Of a DNA stretch of 64,000 nucleotides, positions 11,501-22,849 are shown one piece after another; position 1 is the first letter of the stretch; every line of letters begins with the position of its first letter. The DNA comes from Kappaphycus alvarezii (taxonomy: Eukaryota > Rhodophyta > Florideophyceae > Gigartinales > Solieriaceae): assembly GCA_002205965.3 (NCBI GenBank), contig NADL03000492.1, forward strand, positions 1,736,001 to 1,800,000. Reading direction: 5' to 3'. Under the pieces are notes generated by a model. That model was not told the origin of the DNA, did not search any database, and worked only from the letters and a program-made list of their open reading frames with translations. A program made the translations under genes and the position numbers.

Positions 11501-14500
11501 CTTGGCTCAAGTAGCTCACGTTATACGGTTTCTTTTCCCTTAGTGGCACCAGAATGGTTCGAGTACTTGTTTTGGAAGCCGATTAGTTTTGCAGTATGCT
11601 CATAGATTTTTCATGGATTATAAACCCTATCGAGTTGACAGTAAAAGCCTGTATATTTCAATTTTCGTTTCTCTCTCTATATAGAGCTTAAAGTGATCTC
11701 CAAATTTTGCACACGACAGTTCAATCTATTTAATTATCTCGTCGACAATATTTGGCTCTAAATCCTTCCTCACTATTCTTGTAAATATTCCACTCATTAC
11801 TTTAAGCGGTGAGCAGAAATTTATCCTATTTTTCCATCTATGGACCTGTAATACTTTAACTACAGCCCCCTACCACTCTACCTCATTTTTGACCCAATTT
11901 AAGATATTTAATTTGGGATGGCTCCAAGCATTCGTCAACCTTTTCCATATGACATCTTCACCTAAGGGATAACAGTTTTTAATACAATACCGTGTTCAAG
12001 AAATTTTGGAAGTGTTGTTGCAGTGAAGCAAGGAGCTTTGCCTAAAAAGTTCTCTTTTGGAGCCCAAACAGTTCTATCATCTCTTTTAGTACAATGTGCC
12101 ACACCACTTCAGCATTTGACTCTGTAGCGGACATTAGTAAGTTTTTCAATGCTTATAAGAACATATTTGTTTCCATTTGAAATTTTTTGAATGGACTGGA
12201 ATCGACTGAAAAGTTTCGGAAAAACGTAAATCGGCTAACTCGGGTTGAGCTTTTGACAGGGGACACATCTTTTCATGAAATTATAAATGGATTAAGTATA
12301 TTTAGGCCACGTACGTCGATGGGTTACTGTTCCGCGATTACAATGTAGGAATTCTTCCTGAAAAATAGTCAATACCCTCATTCTTTTTTCAATGGGGCTA
12401 TTAATCGTAGACCAGCTTTAGTGTAATAAAAAATTTTCCGATCACACAAAAAAAGCTCTTTGATTCCCGCGTACCCATTCCATGGTCTCCACGGCAGTTT
12501 TGCTTATGTCCAAGCCATCCATAAATCTAATGAGCTATACTTGTATACAAAAATACCATAAATTTTCTCATCCGATTTTAATTTTCGGTGTCCCCAACAA
12601 TCTTCTATGAAAAATACTCAATATTATTCCCAAGATCTATTCAACTGTATTGGCATCCAGTAGGCAAGTCGTTTCTCCCGGGTATATACAAGAGTTCAGA
12701 CCGGGTTTCCACAAAAATTTCAAACCTTTTGGCAAGGGATGATGGATTCCTTATTTTGATAGCTGTCTTAAGGTCTTGGTGATCACTCACTAGAGCAAAC
12801 TTTTCGGGTGACAATATATACACTATTAAATTTTCTTTAGCGTGAATGATAGCTAATGCTACCTTTTCTAGACAAAATATCCCTTTTCATGGCCAATGAA
12901 AGTCCTAGTTGAGACTTAGGCATGTGAAACATTAAATTTTCATCTTTCTCGGAAAACAAGGCATCCAGAGACCATTTTCAGATACTTAATTAAACGGAAA
13001 CTGTTTTTTATAGATTCAGATATCTACGAACCTGAGCGATACACCGCTTATTGTCTAGTTCTTTGTATACAATTCTTGTTTATTTCCTATGGTAAATTTT
13101 CCCATTTTAAGAGCAGCGGCGTGTACTGAAGCTGATTTTTCGATAAATTCCTTGATTAAGAGTTGGTAAGATGAGACCAGACTGAGGAGGCTTCTAACAT
13201 CTGTATTTGATGTTGACCTAGTGTCTGCTTGATTTTTTCTTTTTATCAAGATCATTCTTGATCGCTTACTGGTATACGACTGTACCTAGTATATTGAAAA
13301 AGTCTTGCGCAGACAAAAATTTGCTTACCTTCATCTTCATGCTGTAATGCGATATTCTATCTGCAAGAGCCTGAGTGTCTGATGTATGATAATATAAAGT
13401 CATTAATGATCCCAAAAAACCGATCAATATACACTTTCGTAAATAATAATTCCTTCAAATTATTATTCATCATTCTTTTGAATATAATTGGTCTTTTCAT
13501 GAGGACTAGTGCATCATCTCGAATCTGGGAGTAAACAATTCTTGTTAGGAAAATCTATTTAATCCTCGCATTTTTCATACACAGGTATTATCAAATAGCC
13601 AGTGTACAGCTCAATTGAAGTAATAAGTCTTCAATTTTGAAATTCTCAAGAATTTTTCTCTATAAGGAATTTAAAACCCTATCTAATATTATTTTTCCAT
13701 TCATTTGCTGGTAATCGACAACAATCGCAGTTTCCCACCAATATTAGGAATGAATACGACACCTATTTACGATGGTGAGAGAATTGGTTGAATACTTCCA
13801 TTATATATCGTATTTTTAAAATTTTAGGGATAAATTACTCTTAATTTAACCGTAGTCTTCTTGGTCTACGATGAATCGGTCGAAGAGCTTTTAGCTCGAA
13901 AGGGTCAGTAACTTTTAATTTTACCCGTCTTAAATCAAAAACACTCCATGTGACAGATACAGATGATATCAAAATGCTAGAACCTATCCCGGATGTTGTA
14001 AAAAGGGTTTATTATATTGTTTTGAAAATATGCGGCTATTTCCTATTACTACAACCTTTCTTCATTTCATTATTTAAAATATTCGCCCTAGTTGCATTGT
14101 TATTGTCAAATTCCTCACTATCTAAATTATAAATTCCTCCGTTCTATTTATATCATTTTAACTGCTACTACCATTGTGAGATCCGATACTTTCGCACAAT
14201 AGTACATATTTGGATTTTTTTCCGATTTCAAATGAGTTTCTCTGTTTGTTTCAAACTAAGAGTCATTAATTCCACATCTTTTTGAAGTATGCCTTCATTA
14301 TATATGTTCCCACTTTCGAAGGCTTTAGTGGGCCCTAAGGCTTCACTATAGTACTCATTAATGCATTAATCACAACAAGAGTTTTCCCAGATTATCTAGA
14401 TTTGTGCTTTTGTCAAATTGGGGATTTATCTTCGCGTTTCTACCGTTACTTTCAACTAATCCAGTATTTTGTTGTTGCCCATATCAATTGGTGTCCTAAG

Positions 14501-15000
14501 TTCTTTAAGTTTAAGGTATCCCATGACTGCATAAAAGCCAAGTAACGAATGACGTGAAAATTCAGTTCAAATTTAACATCCCTGAAAAATATAGACTTTG
14601 TCAATTGTTTCGATACATTTCGCTACAGTTACATCCGTCAATGTTATCTTTCGTGTAGCTGGGACGATGCTTACGCCAAGATCTGTCGTCAAATTTTCTG
14701 AAATCATATGGGGAAAAGCTCCAGAACCAAATATTACCTGTGCTTTTGTTCTCAATATCTTGACCGAAGTTAGATTAAGCCGTTTTGATGTTTTCGAAGC
14801 TGATTTAGGAAAACTTTTCCAATCTTAGTTGACTTTCTAGACTGCATAATCTTTTTGAGCTCTTTTCGATCATATTTTTGGTCACCTCTCAATAACATAC
14901 CAAGCATTATACCCATCCATTCCGGGACAAGTTTCACAACTACATTATACTCCTTCAAAATCCTAATATATTTTTAGGTATACCCCTGATCATCTTTTTT
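11500..15000 (-). mobile_element. Very old Ty3/gypsy fossil
   Basis: Read on the minus strand, parts appear in normal order: a gag-like piece (about 14960-14770), a retropepsin-like piece with a SGAFPHMIS motif (about 14755-14575), and the end of reverse transcriptase with a RSLLSLVSSYQLLIKEF pattern (about 13210-13100). RNase H with SDHQDLKTAI and a closing YIPGRND (about 12800-12650) and an integrase-core piece with GNKYVLISIEKLT (near 12170) follow. The sequence is AT-rich like its surroundings and broken many times. No LTRs were recognised. It is far older than the element at 1-6915. Confidence 0.72.
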
Positions 15001-16800
15001 TTGATTAAAATATCATTACAGTAGTGATGTCCTATCCTGGATCAATTAATTGATATGCCTTGATCCGGAGGTGTATCGTTGATGAGATATGTTCGAGCGA
15101 TTCACTTTCGAAACTTCTTTCCTTACATAATTTGTTTTCCTCTACATTCCTCTATATGAAACTAACTTATTCAAATTCGTCAGCAGTACAAAATTTACTA
15201 GAATCTGTCTAATTTTTCGTTCCCGTTCCGTAAAATTTTCATCCCGGTTCCCACCTGCTTCTTGAGTCCGAAGATTTTTTCCGTATCATAGCTTTGGACC
15301 ACGAGTTGCTCTCATATGATGACCTCACCGGCCGCGCTTTCCATAGAAATTATTCCGAGCTGGATTTTCAGACTAAGTTTCTACAAATTTCCATAGTGAT
15401 GATGGTAGTAGCAGACTTCATCTGCCGTTTGGATCCCTGATTATTTCTTAATGATGGTAAAATTAGGGCTGCCAAACTGCCAACTGATCATGCCAACCCG
15501 ACTATAGAACTGGGTTTCGAGTCTTTCTGCCACGTTTTTGACATCGCTGATCACGGCTTCCAACCCTGCTGAGATGGGAGCTGGCCTTCAATTATTATTT
15601 TAATGATGCACAAAATAATTTGATATACAGTCACCATTCGGCATGTTACTGAGCTGTTCGTATGTTTTTGAATTTTTGACATACTATACAATGGTATAGT
15701 CCAGGTCATTGAAGGGAGGAGAACCCTTAGTGAGAAGGAAATCAGAGAACAACCTCGTGTAACATTCCGTACTTGGCTCTAGCGTTGAACAATTTTTTTA
15801 AGGGTTCACACAAGGAAATCTACGAAATTCACTAGTCGCCCAAGATGAGAAGGGCGTCAATGGCAGTGCGGATCATCTCATTTGGTTTTCTTCGTTGCCA
15901 TAAGACTCCGGTCGCCTCATCCATTCCTTGTTGTGCCGCATTATCGGCGCCCCATGGATATAAATCATCGGGGCTCCCATGCTCAGCGCAATTACTTGTC
16001 AGAAATTTCTGGAGCGAAAATTTCGCGCTCATTTTTGCCTTTTTGATAGGCTGTGGTCTCCTCTCGACGCCCAAATTTCTTTCCACTTTCCTTTTACTGT
16101 TCAAGTGCTTTTCGCTTGCTGTATGTACAATGTACCCCACCACGCCTTATTTCTACCTTGACGTTGAATTTGGACGCAGGCATTCGAATGATATCTCACA
16201 TTACGCATATATTAATCGACTACAAACCATGGTACACTTCTGGTCTCCATATGTTTCATGTTGAACATGGCTTAATACTATCCCCTTGACTACTAATATC
16301 AACTTTATTCACCTCAACTCTCTCTGGTTTATTCCCTCAACACAGTCCATAAGTCCCTTTCTCGGCCCATTCCAGTCTGTCCCAGCCTCTGCGGGAGCTC
16401 CATCTTCTTCTTTTCCGCCCAATTTTTCTCAGTCTTATCTGTAATCCATCCCCCGCCAAGCTAAGTCCAATTACCATCACAGTCTCTACCATATTCAAGC
16501 CTCGCTGAACGAGGCCATCTTACTAGGGCAACTTCCCTCATCAGTGAATACCTCTGCGCTCCCAGCTCTTAATTCACTCAATGCCGTCGACACGTCCGTT
16601 CTACCTCTACTTCCGCCTCCACCCTTCCCTTTACGGAGAGGTTCTTTGAATTTAGAGGCAGAGACATGCTGCAGCAGTCGCTATCCCCAACGCGGCCCGC
16701 TTCATAGTTTGCCTTAAGGTTGTCGTTCGGGAAGCGTGATTCCTCCCTCATTGCTGTGTCCGCACGCGTTTTTGAGTCATTGTGGTGGCATGGAAAACCT
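15000..16800. other. Non-coding or unrecognised sequence
   Basis: A minus-strand frame at 15832-16036 has an ATG start and 68 codons, in moderately G+C-rich DNA, and no recognised domain. It could be a terminal exon or chance. Nothing else is supported. Confidence 0.35.
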
Positions 16801-16839
16801 TATAAAATAGAGGAAATATATTTGATGTGTATTAGAATA

Positions 16840-16960
16840 TATACCCGAAATATACAGTATACCGTATATATTCATACTACGGTATATATACTGTACACGC
16901 TATATACAGCCATAAGGCATGCTCGTTGTACAACCCATAAAGATTTACCACCACACACTT
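16840..16960 (+). repeat. AT inverted repeat next to a LINE-tail-like sequence
   Basis: Bases 16853-16900 form an imperfect palindrome built from TACAGTATA and CCGTATATA words. Bases 16925-16955 match the LINE 3' tail seen after 24410 and near 22370 (TGTACAAC, then ATTTACCACCACA). It is probably the very end of a LINE copy. Confidence 0.5.
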
Positions 16961-17162
16961 GTGTGACAAATCGTGCTGCGGCCATATCACACTAGGGCTA
17001 CCGCACAGCAATTTTATTATGACAACTATGCATTGTAGAAATGCGTCCATTCTAGGCAATCATATAATTATAAGTAGTTGTACTTATAGCTCTTACGATG
17101 TAGAGCTCTCTAAGGGTAGACTTGTGCGTTGGACAAACGCTTACCTCATGCTGTTGGTGAGT

Positions 17163-17168
17163 ATATAA
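17163..17168 (+). promoter_or_regulatory. Possible TATA box
   Basis: TATAAA in GAGTATATAAACCTGGG, followed within 150 bases by the repeat starting at 17315. The setting is like that of the LTR TATA boxes in this window, but no element boundary was found. Confidence 0.3.
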
Positions 17169-17314
17169 ACCTGGGTCTTGCCTCTGATTCAGGGATAAGG
17201 GAAACGGAAGGAGGGAACGATCGTGCTCAACTCTGCCATCTCTACCTTCTCCCATCAATATACTAGCTCTAACCATCAGACCCTCGTTTCGGCATTGGAC
17301 GAAACGGCTATGTA

Positions 17315-17437
17315 GTCACAGGGTCGCGGAGGCGCAGACTCGTTTCTGTCTTCTCCTTTCCTTCTCTCCAAACTCCGTTTAGATTCCCCTCGCTACACGT
17401 GTCAGACGACGAAGTAGACTACCCCATTATTCCCTCA
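17315..17437 (+). repeat. Dispersed repeat, copy 1
   Basis: Matches 24884-25002 in inverted orientation at roughly 88-90%. Both copies end in the same short coding-like string, which translates as SDDEV-N/D-YPII-P. Confidence 0.7.
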
Positions 17438-17932
17438 CCTAGGAAGGTGGCATCAGGACTCATTTTCCTCTGCCATGGGCCTGGCTTTTTGTTGCGAATA
17501 GAGCCATGGAGCAATTTTTGAGGGAGGAATCAATTCTATTGCAATAGCATGCTGCGCTGATGGTCTCCTCTGACGCGGCCTTTCTGTTTTCTGTTCTCAC
17601 CACATATCTATAAACAGAATGATGACTTCAGATATCCTTCCTCTTCGTTACACAACGCCTACCTCCAAAACTGCCCCTGTTCCCAGTCCTGCGAAGTCTC
17701 GCTGTAAACACTTCCCCTAGTAGTTCCCCCTTACAGACAGATCCACCCAGATTGAGTCACCAAAAAATCTTTACTATAACTAGAAATATTCTCTCAGTCG
17801 TTTTCAACAGTATTCATGGGACAAAATGGCAAGCTTTTCATATCGAAAACTTAGATAACAGCCTTTACATATTTCAAAAGGGGGTAAGAGGGGTTTATAC
17901 TGAAACGGATGACTGGTAGATTGGGGGGAACA

Positions 17933-18032
17933 GGGTGGAACTAGACATAACAGGGAAGAGGCCTAACTTGCGTAGGGACGGAGATACCATGAGAGAGGAA
18001 TTGGGTGGAACTAGACATAACAGGGAAGAGGC
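17933..18032 (+). repeat. Exact 30-bp direct repeat
   Basis: The same 30 bases, starting GGGTGGAACTAGACATAACA, occur at 17933-17962 and 18003-18032 with no mismatch, 70 bp apart. It may be a small tandem duplication. Confidence 0.85.
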
Positions 18033-18260
18033 AAGAGGGGCTAGTTTACTGAGAGAGATATGTGGGCTCAGTTTCCGAGCTCACTGCACTAAGCTCTACT
18101 CTTCCACTTGGAAGCCGCCGATTACCAAACAACACCCAAAGGCGTCTATGGGCAGACGTCATGGCGCGAAAGTGGGATTATTACGGCCACGGAGAAGGAC
18201 ACTAACCTGCCTGTGATGGGACCCTACGGCACGGAGCATTTGTAGGTGCCTGCTCGCTGG

Positions 18261-18359
18261 ATGGACTGGTCTGATCTCAACTCTTCGGACGGCGAAGACA
18301 TCCGTGATGTCGCTGCCTATCTGGAGGGGTTAGAAGCTGGTGGGGATAAGGATGAGTAA
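18261..18359 (+). CDS. Small acidic ORF, 32 residues
   Basis: ATG at 18261 opens a 32-residue frame, rich in D and E (it starts MDWSDLNSSDGED and ends GGDKDE). No family is recognised. A copy of the dispersed module starts about 80 bases downstream. It could be the remaining start of a mobile-element ORF or a chance frame. Confidence 0.25.
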   Translation: MDWSDLNSSDGEDIRDVAAYLEGLEAGGDKDE

Positions 18360-18440
18360 GGGGCGGGCATATCTCGTGGTATACTCCAGGTAACTTTGCT
18401 GGCAGATAGGACTTTCCATCATCGGTAACCCTCTAAGATA

Positions 18441-18499
18441 CCCCGGGCCCCAACCGACCACATCTTTCAAAAAATCAAAGCACCCAAACATTCCCCCCC
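18441..18499 (-). repeat. Module copy 1 (weak)
   Basis: Contains GACCACATCTTTC and CACCCAAACATTCCCC, the outer end of the ~80-bp module seen at 19851, 20269, 22304, 22826, 27591, 28193, 28296 and 40208. Only the outer part is similar. Confidence 0.4.
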
Positions 18500-18618
18500 C
18501 TATTTTTTAAACATGAATTTCAGTGCAATATAAAACTACTGTCATCCATCCCCGTTGCCTACCCATCCACTACCTCTTCAGCCAGTTGCATTATGGACCA
18601 TGTAGGACCCTTCATTAA

Positions 18619-19616
18619 CTAAAATGAGGCATCATACAATGATTGCGTGAACATTTGAAAAGCACGCACAGAGAAATTTCTCTCTACCCAATGGTCTCTT
18701 ATCAATTCTTGACAAAAATCAGGTTGCAACTTGTCGACTAGGAGTCTTACACATGCCACGATATCAGCATCCCCCATCATTGGCTCTGCATACGTCATTA
18801 TCATCAAAAATAATGACTCCAAGTCTTCCTTTGGCATTAGAATATTATTAACGGCCCCTCTGACGAAATATTTTGTCATACCATGCGTTGCTGCCTTATG
18901 CCACATCCCTTTGAAAATGGGACAGCGGTCTCCCCCCAGAGTTCCCTGGAAATCCACATCAAGCCCGGCCTTCCACTCCCTCAGTTCCCCGAAACACTCC
19001 CCGATGGATCTCCAGAAGAACCTGATAAAAAAGCTTGGAACGTTGGGAAATGATACAATATCTGATGCCACCACTAGACGCCTTACATTGCTTTCCAGAA
19101 AATCAAGGTTCATCAAACAATCGCAAATATTGCCAAACAGTGATATTCTCGCACGATACGCTAATCTTGCGAGGCCCAAAACTTGTTCAAAGGGAGTATC
19201 CATTGGAATGCTAATTTCAGTGCAATACAGATACTGCTTGATGGCTTGAAATCCAACAGGAGTAACCTCGCGACATAGTCGGACAACATCGTTGTTCCCC
19301 TTTCCAAAGTGCTTATTTGTTAATGCCGAGAACACACCAGCGGCATTATCTAGCCGTGATTTATGAAGGTAATCATCATGTGCTCTATAAATTGGATCGA
19401 AGGATATTTTCAAAATGGGATCAGTTTCTCTCTCAGAAAGCATTGCCGTTTCAGAGTAGCGAAGGCAATTTTCCAGACTAGGTTTCAAAAGAATTAGATA
19501 TCCATCCTCCTGCTCCCCGCTAAGAATCCAGTTATCATCCATCATCCTCCATGAATTTCCCATGCAGCATGATTCACTCAGTACGGTTGCAATATTAGCG
19601 TTTCGCATTGAGGGAT
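18619..19616 (-). CDS. BTB/POZ domain protein, terminal exon or whole gene
   Basis: An unbroken frame ends at 18619. If translation starts at the ATG at 19608 the product has 329 residues. A 3' splice site (long pyrimidine run ending TTTTCCGTAG) lies at 19617, so 19616 may instead be the start of the last exon; the matching donor was not identified. Residues about 60-170 look like a BTB/POZ fold: DPILKI..D, AHDDYLHKS, VFSALTNKHF, then VTPVGFQAIKQYLYCTEI, followed by the helical repeat LARLAYRARISLFG. The C-terminal half (FIRFFWRSIGECF to the end) is helical and unrecognised. BTB proteins dimerise and often serve as adaptors for cullin-3 ubiquitin ligases; that role is only inferred. It is one of two frames in the window that do not look like transposon debris. 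No AATAAA was seen close downstream. Confidence 0.65.
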
Positions 19617-19850
19617 CTACGGAAAAGAGAAACAACAAAAAATGTGCTATAATAGGGGTCAAAGGGTTTGATTTGTTCAGAGTGTTGCGAAGGTTTTGGT
19701 TGGGGCAAGTGCATTTAAGTTCGGAGACAATAATCGTACTTAAATAAGAAAGCAGTGTAGTTTTGACAGAATTAAGGATTACGCCCACAGAAAAGGGACG
19801 TCGGCCTTTGTATTCTTCAAATTTTCTTTTTCCAGACTGTTACTAAAAAA

Positions 19851-20269
19851 GGTTTTGATGGTTTAGGTGTTTTACTTTTGGAAGATATACTCGATAAAGA
19901 GTATGTTCTAAAATAGGGTGCATCAGTGCATCATAATATTGTACAAATGCTCCATTATGTCCGGTACTGAGCAGTACGAACGCCGCATGTCTGTTGACAA
20001 GGCTCGCAGCAACTTTTTATTGACAGTAACGTCCAATGCCGCTTGTTTGCTGGCTGGCCTCCCTTCCACCTTCTGGTAGATTGGAGTGCCATCTACAGTT
20101 TTCGATGCATTGTACGGTTTCACAATTGGCTTGGCCAATATGCGGTATCTACGCTCCGGTACAAATTTACTGGGCACCAACCCACATATCTACCACAGTA
20201 AACTAACTCCCCATTTCACACTTTTTAGTCGGATATATCTTCCAAGAGTGAAACACCCAAACCTTTACG
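19851..20269. mobile_element. Interval bounded by inverted ~80-bp modules, enclosing a LINE nuclease fragment
   Basis: The left end carries the module in plus orientation (GGTTTAGGTGTTTTACTTT, then GGAAGATATAC). The right end carries it inverted, 20232-20269. Inside, on the minus strand, a frame of up to 85 codons includes AALDVTVNKK, the core of the LINE C-terminal nuclease. Bases 20146-20216 are repeated at 23297-23370. The right module is flanked by an 11-bp direct repeat, CTTTTTAGTCG, at 20221-20231 and 20270-20280. Either the modules are terminal inverted repeats of a small non-autonomous element or they are a shared insertion target. Confidence 0.5.
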
Positions 20270-20597
20270 CTTTTTAGTCGCCGTTCCATAGCACGCCAAT
20301 TTTCACCGTAGTGCTTTCTACGCAGCCGCCACACTGCACACTGCACAGGTTAACGGGAATTTTACTCTATATTCCACTCGCAGTAAGCTCTTATTAAGGA
20401 ACGGCCGCACGGGCAGCCGTTCCGATTGCTGATGCGCGGCAAACATTGTTCGCTCGTCACGCGGCGAGACTCGTGCAGAATAATGCCAGTTGTTTGTTGG
20501 AAGGAGTTTTGAGCGACACTTAAGGCTCCAACTTGAACTTGTGTATATTCCAGAGAGCTTCCGTTCTCAGGGTATGTACAGTGAGTGGTTACCCTAC

Positions 20598-22130
20598 TTA
20601 CAGTCGTCCTCGTCTGCGATTGTTGTTATCAGGAAAATTAGGTATACCAACGAAAGCATCACCTTTAATGATCAATACCCAGGAGACCGCTAGCGCCATA
20701 CAGCGCAGGGCCTGGGACTGCACAACAGGGGCCAAATCGGTGGTCTGGTCAAGACGCCGCCGATTAACGGACGTAGCACCGTATTGGACAATCAGGCATA
20801 CGAATCTAACGAGGAGCGAATGTTTCTCGGCGGCAACAGAGGTACCACGCTTGCTGGCGAGAAAGTGGGCGACTTGTTGCACGGCTTGATCAAACCCGGG
20901 TCCAACGCAACCATAGACATCAGCAACCATGGGGTGAAGGTCCAGTCCGTAGTATTCGCATAAAGTATGGTAATGGTGGCGTTTCTCTGATTATTTCTTG
21001 AAGATATGGCCATGTGGAGGACAAGAACGAAACCCGGATGAGTGCGGACTGATGACAGAGACATCAAAGGCCTGCGGGCTGGCAGCGAACTCGGAGTCAT
21101 TACTAAAAACATCGGTCGAGGAAGAAGCAGAAGGATAAATGCGGTCAATTCGAGCCTGCCGTTCCTCTCTGGTCAGTTGGGAGGCCGGAAGGAAGCCACA
21201 GGAAGGATCCGGAGGATCTGGAAAGCGCTGCTCCCGAAAAACGCGAACACCGTGGAGTAGAGCAGTATGGCAGATGGACCGAGCTAGCTCGTCACGAAGT
21301 GCGTCGTGGCGGCGAACGCTACCGGCGCCAGTCCTGCACAACATGGCGTGATGACCATGAACATCTAGCATGGCAGTTGAACGGGAACATATGGTGCAGG
21401 AACGGGATCCAGAGAAAAGTGGCTCGTCGAGACGTAAGCAGACCATAATAATCCAGACTTCAGGAGCAGCGCGGGCACCGTTACCGCTGAGTGGAAGATT
21501 GGAGAAGGGTAATGATGACGAGGAAGCAGTGGTAGATACATGACGCGTTTTGGAAACAGGGGTGAGGGATGCCGTGAAGCGATCATACTTGTAGTCCACG
21601 AGCTCAGTAGTCAGTGCATGCTGCAAGCCACGAGGGGGGAACCCGGGGGATTCGTGATGGCCTGACGAAAGCAATTGACGAGGATTGCAAGCGAAACGGC
21701 TGGTATGGGGCAGCTGAGAACGGAGAGAAGCGAGTGGAGCAGAAATCAGGTGACAGGCGGGTAACGCAGAATATAGAAGGCGGACAGATGGGAGGCCGGC
21801 GACAACAGAACCAAGGTAGGCCGCGTTGGCTATCCAGGGGGCAGGAGTAAGTCCTATACCACCCTTGAGGAAGGGAAATTGAGCGGAATGCCAGGCGTCA
21901 TCCGAGAGTCTCACATGCGTATCTTCGAACACCCTTCGCATGCCAGCATCATGAACTGATACTACGGCAGAGGTTAAGTGCGGCGGGGTGCAACGAAGAA
22001 GATATATTAGACGGGATGCGCTGGCACAGAGTCGGAGAGGGTGAAAACTGAGTTGGGGATCCTGAAGACGGCGAAGCTGATGCCACATTCGTTGTAAAGA
22101 CATGTGCTTGGCGTATACCAACCCATTCAA
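20598..22130 (-). mobile_element. LINE 3' half: RT thumb, zinc region and C-terminal nuclease
   Basis: The main frame, 22130-20991, gives 379 residues. The first 130 are the end of a reverse transcriptase (LLRCTPPHL, FLKGGIGLTPAPWIANAAYL). Then comes a zinc-binding patch CTIC...HGHHAMLC...RRHDALRDEL near residues 245-285, and then the nuclease core with QARIDRIYP and AFDVSVISP near residues 315-365. The helical tail continues in another frame at about 20930-20598 (VYGCVGPGF, ATSVNRRRL), so there is at least one frameshift near 21000. The 5' part (endonuclease-free N-terminus and RT palm) is missing. This is a restriction-like-endonuclease LINE of the R2-like type; its lineage differs from the copies at 22.8-24.5 and 58.7-60.6 kb. 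Confidence 0.85.
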
Positions 22131-22303
22131 TTAAACCCCAAAAAAACTCTTACTAAGCAAATTAAGTAAATTACCCCATCATTTAACCCAAACGCCGCAA
22201 CAGTACGTACAGTAGATGCTTGACATCCACAAGGTACTCGTAACTTGGCTGGCCTGAAGATAGCCTTTTAGGGAGCGTAGTTCCTTCACCATTACTGTAG
22301 CGA

Positions 22304-22826
22304 GGGGGGGGAAAGGTTTGGGTGTTTTACTCTTGGAAGAATACATCGGATTACTGTGGTGGTAAATCTGTATGGATTGTACAATGTTGCACAGAAGCGT
22401 GCGGAGGGTATTCATAAATCAACTACGGATGCGGGCGGCTTGTAAAAACCTGTCGCGCCTGCATTATTTGGAGACTAAACGCAAAACTGGTAACGAAGTA
22501 GCGGAGCTCCTGTTGAGGGGAGGAACCGCGACGGGAAGCAGCGAAGGAAGCAAGGCGGCGGAATAAACCCTTGCCGTCGTCGCCCAAGGCACCATAGATA
22601 TCAATCCCGACGGGGGAGAGGAGGATATCGTTTTGGTCGCAGTAAGTGCCGTAATGACGATGTTTCTCGAGCTCTGCGAGTGTTGCGGCAGCGCCTGCGG
22701 TAACCGTACTTGGCGAAATGTGGATTACTGTAGCTGCATACCTTTTTGAGTCGATTGTGGTTGTCTGGAAAACTATGGGATAGATCGGATATATTTTCCA
22801 AAAGTAAAACACCAAAACCATTCCCC
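22304..22826 (-). mobile_element. LINE tail bounded by inverted ~80-bp modules
   Basis: The left module (22304-22352, plus orientation) starts with a run of eight G, then AAAGGTTTGGGTGTTTTACT. It is cut after ATACATCGGAT and joined to a LINE 3' tail. The right module (22743-22826, inverted) is complete. Between them, on the minus strand, is the end of a LINE protein, with HRHYGTYCDQNDILL, IYGALGDDGKG and FFRRLASFAASRRG-like sequence (here LFRRLASFAASRRG). The same tail occurs at 24130-24405 and 63820-64000 at about 88-93%. It is the third member of one LINE family in the window. Confidence 0.65.
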
Positions 22827-22849
22827 TCGTAACGTGTGCCTTGAGCGCT

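Noticed and set aside
16853-16900. AT palindrome as a functional origin or terminator
   Set aside because: Short alternating AT words are common in repeat tails; no further support.
21042-21850. Plus-strand frames over the LINE at 20.6-22.1 kb
   Set aside because: Shadows of the minus-strand LINE protein.
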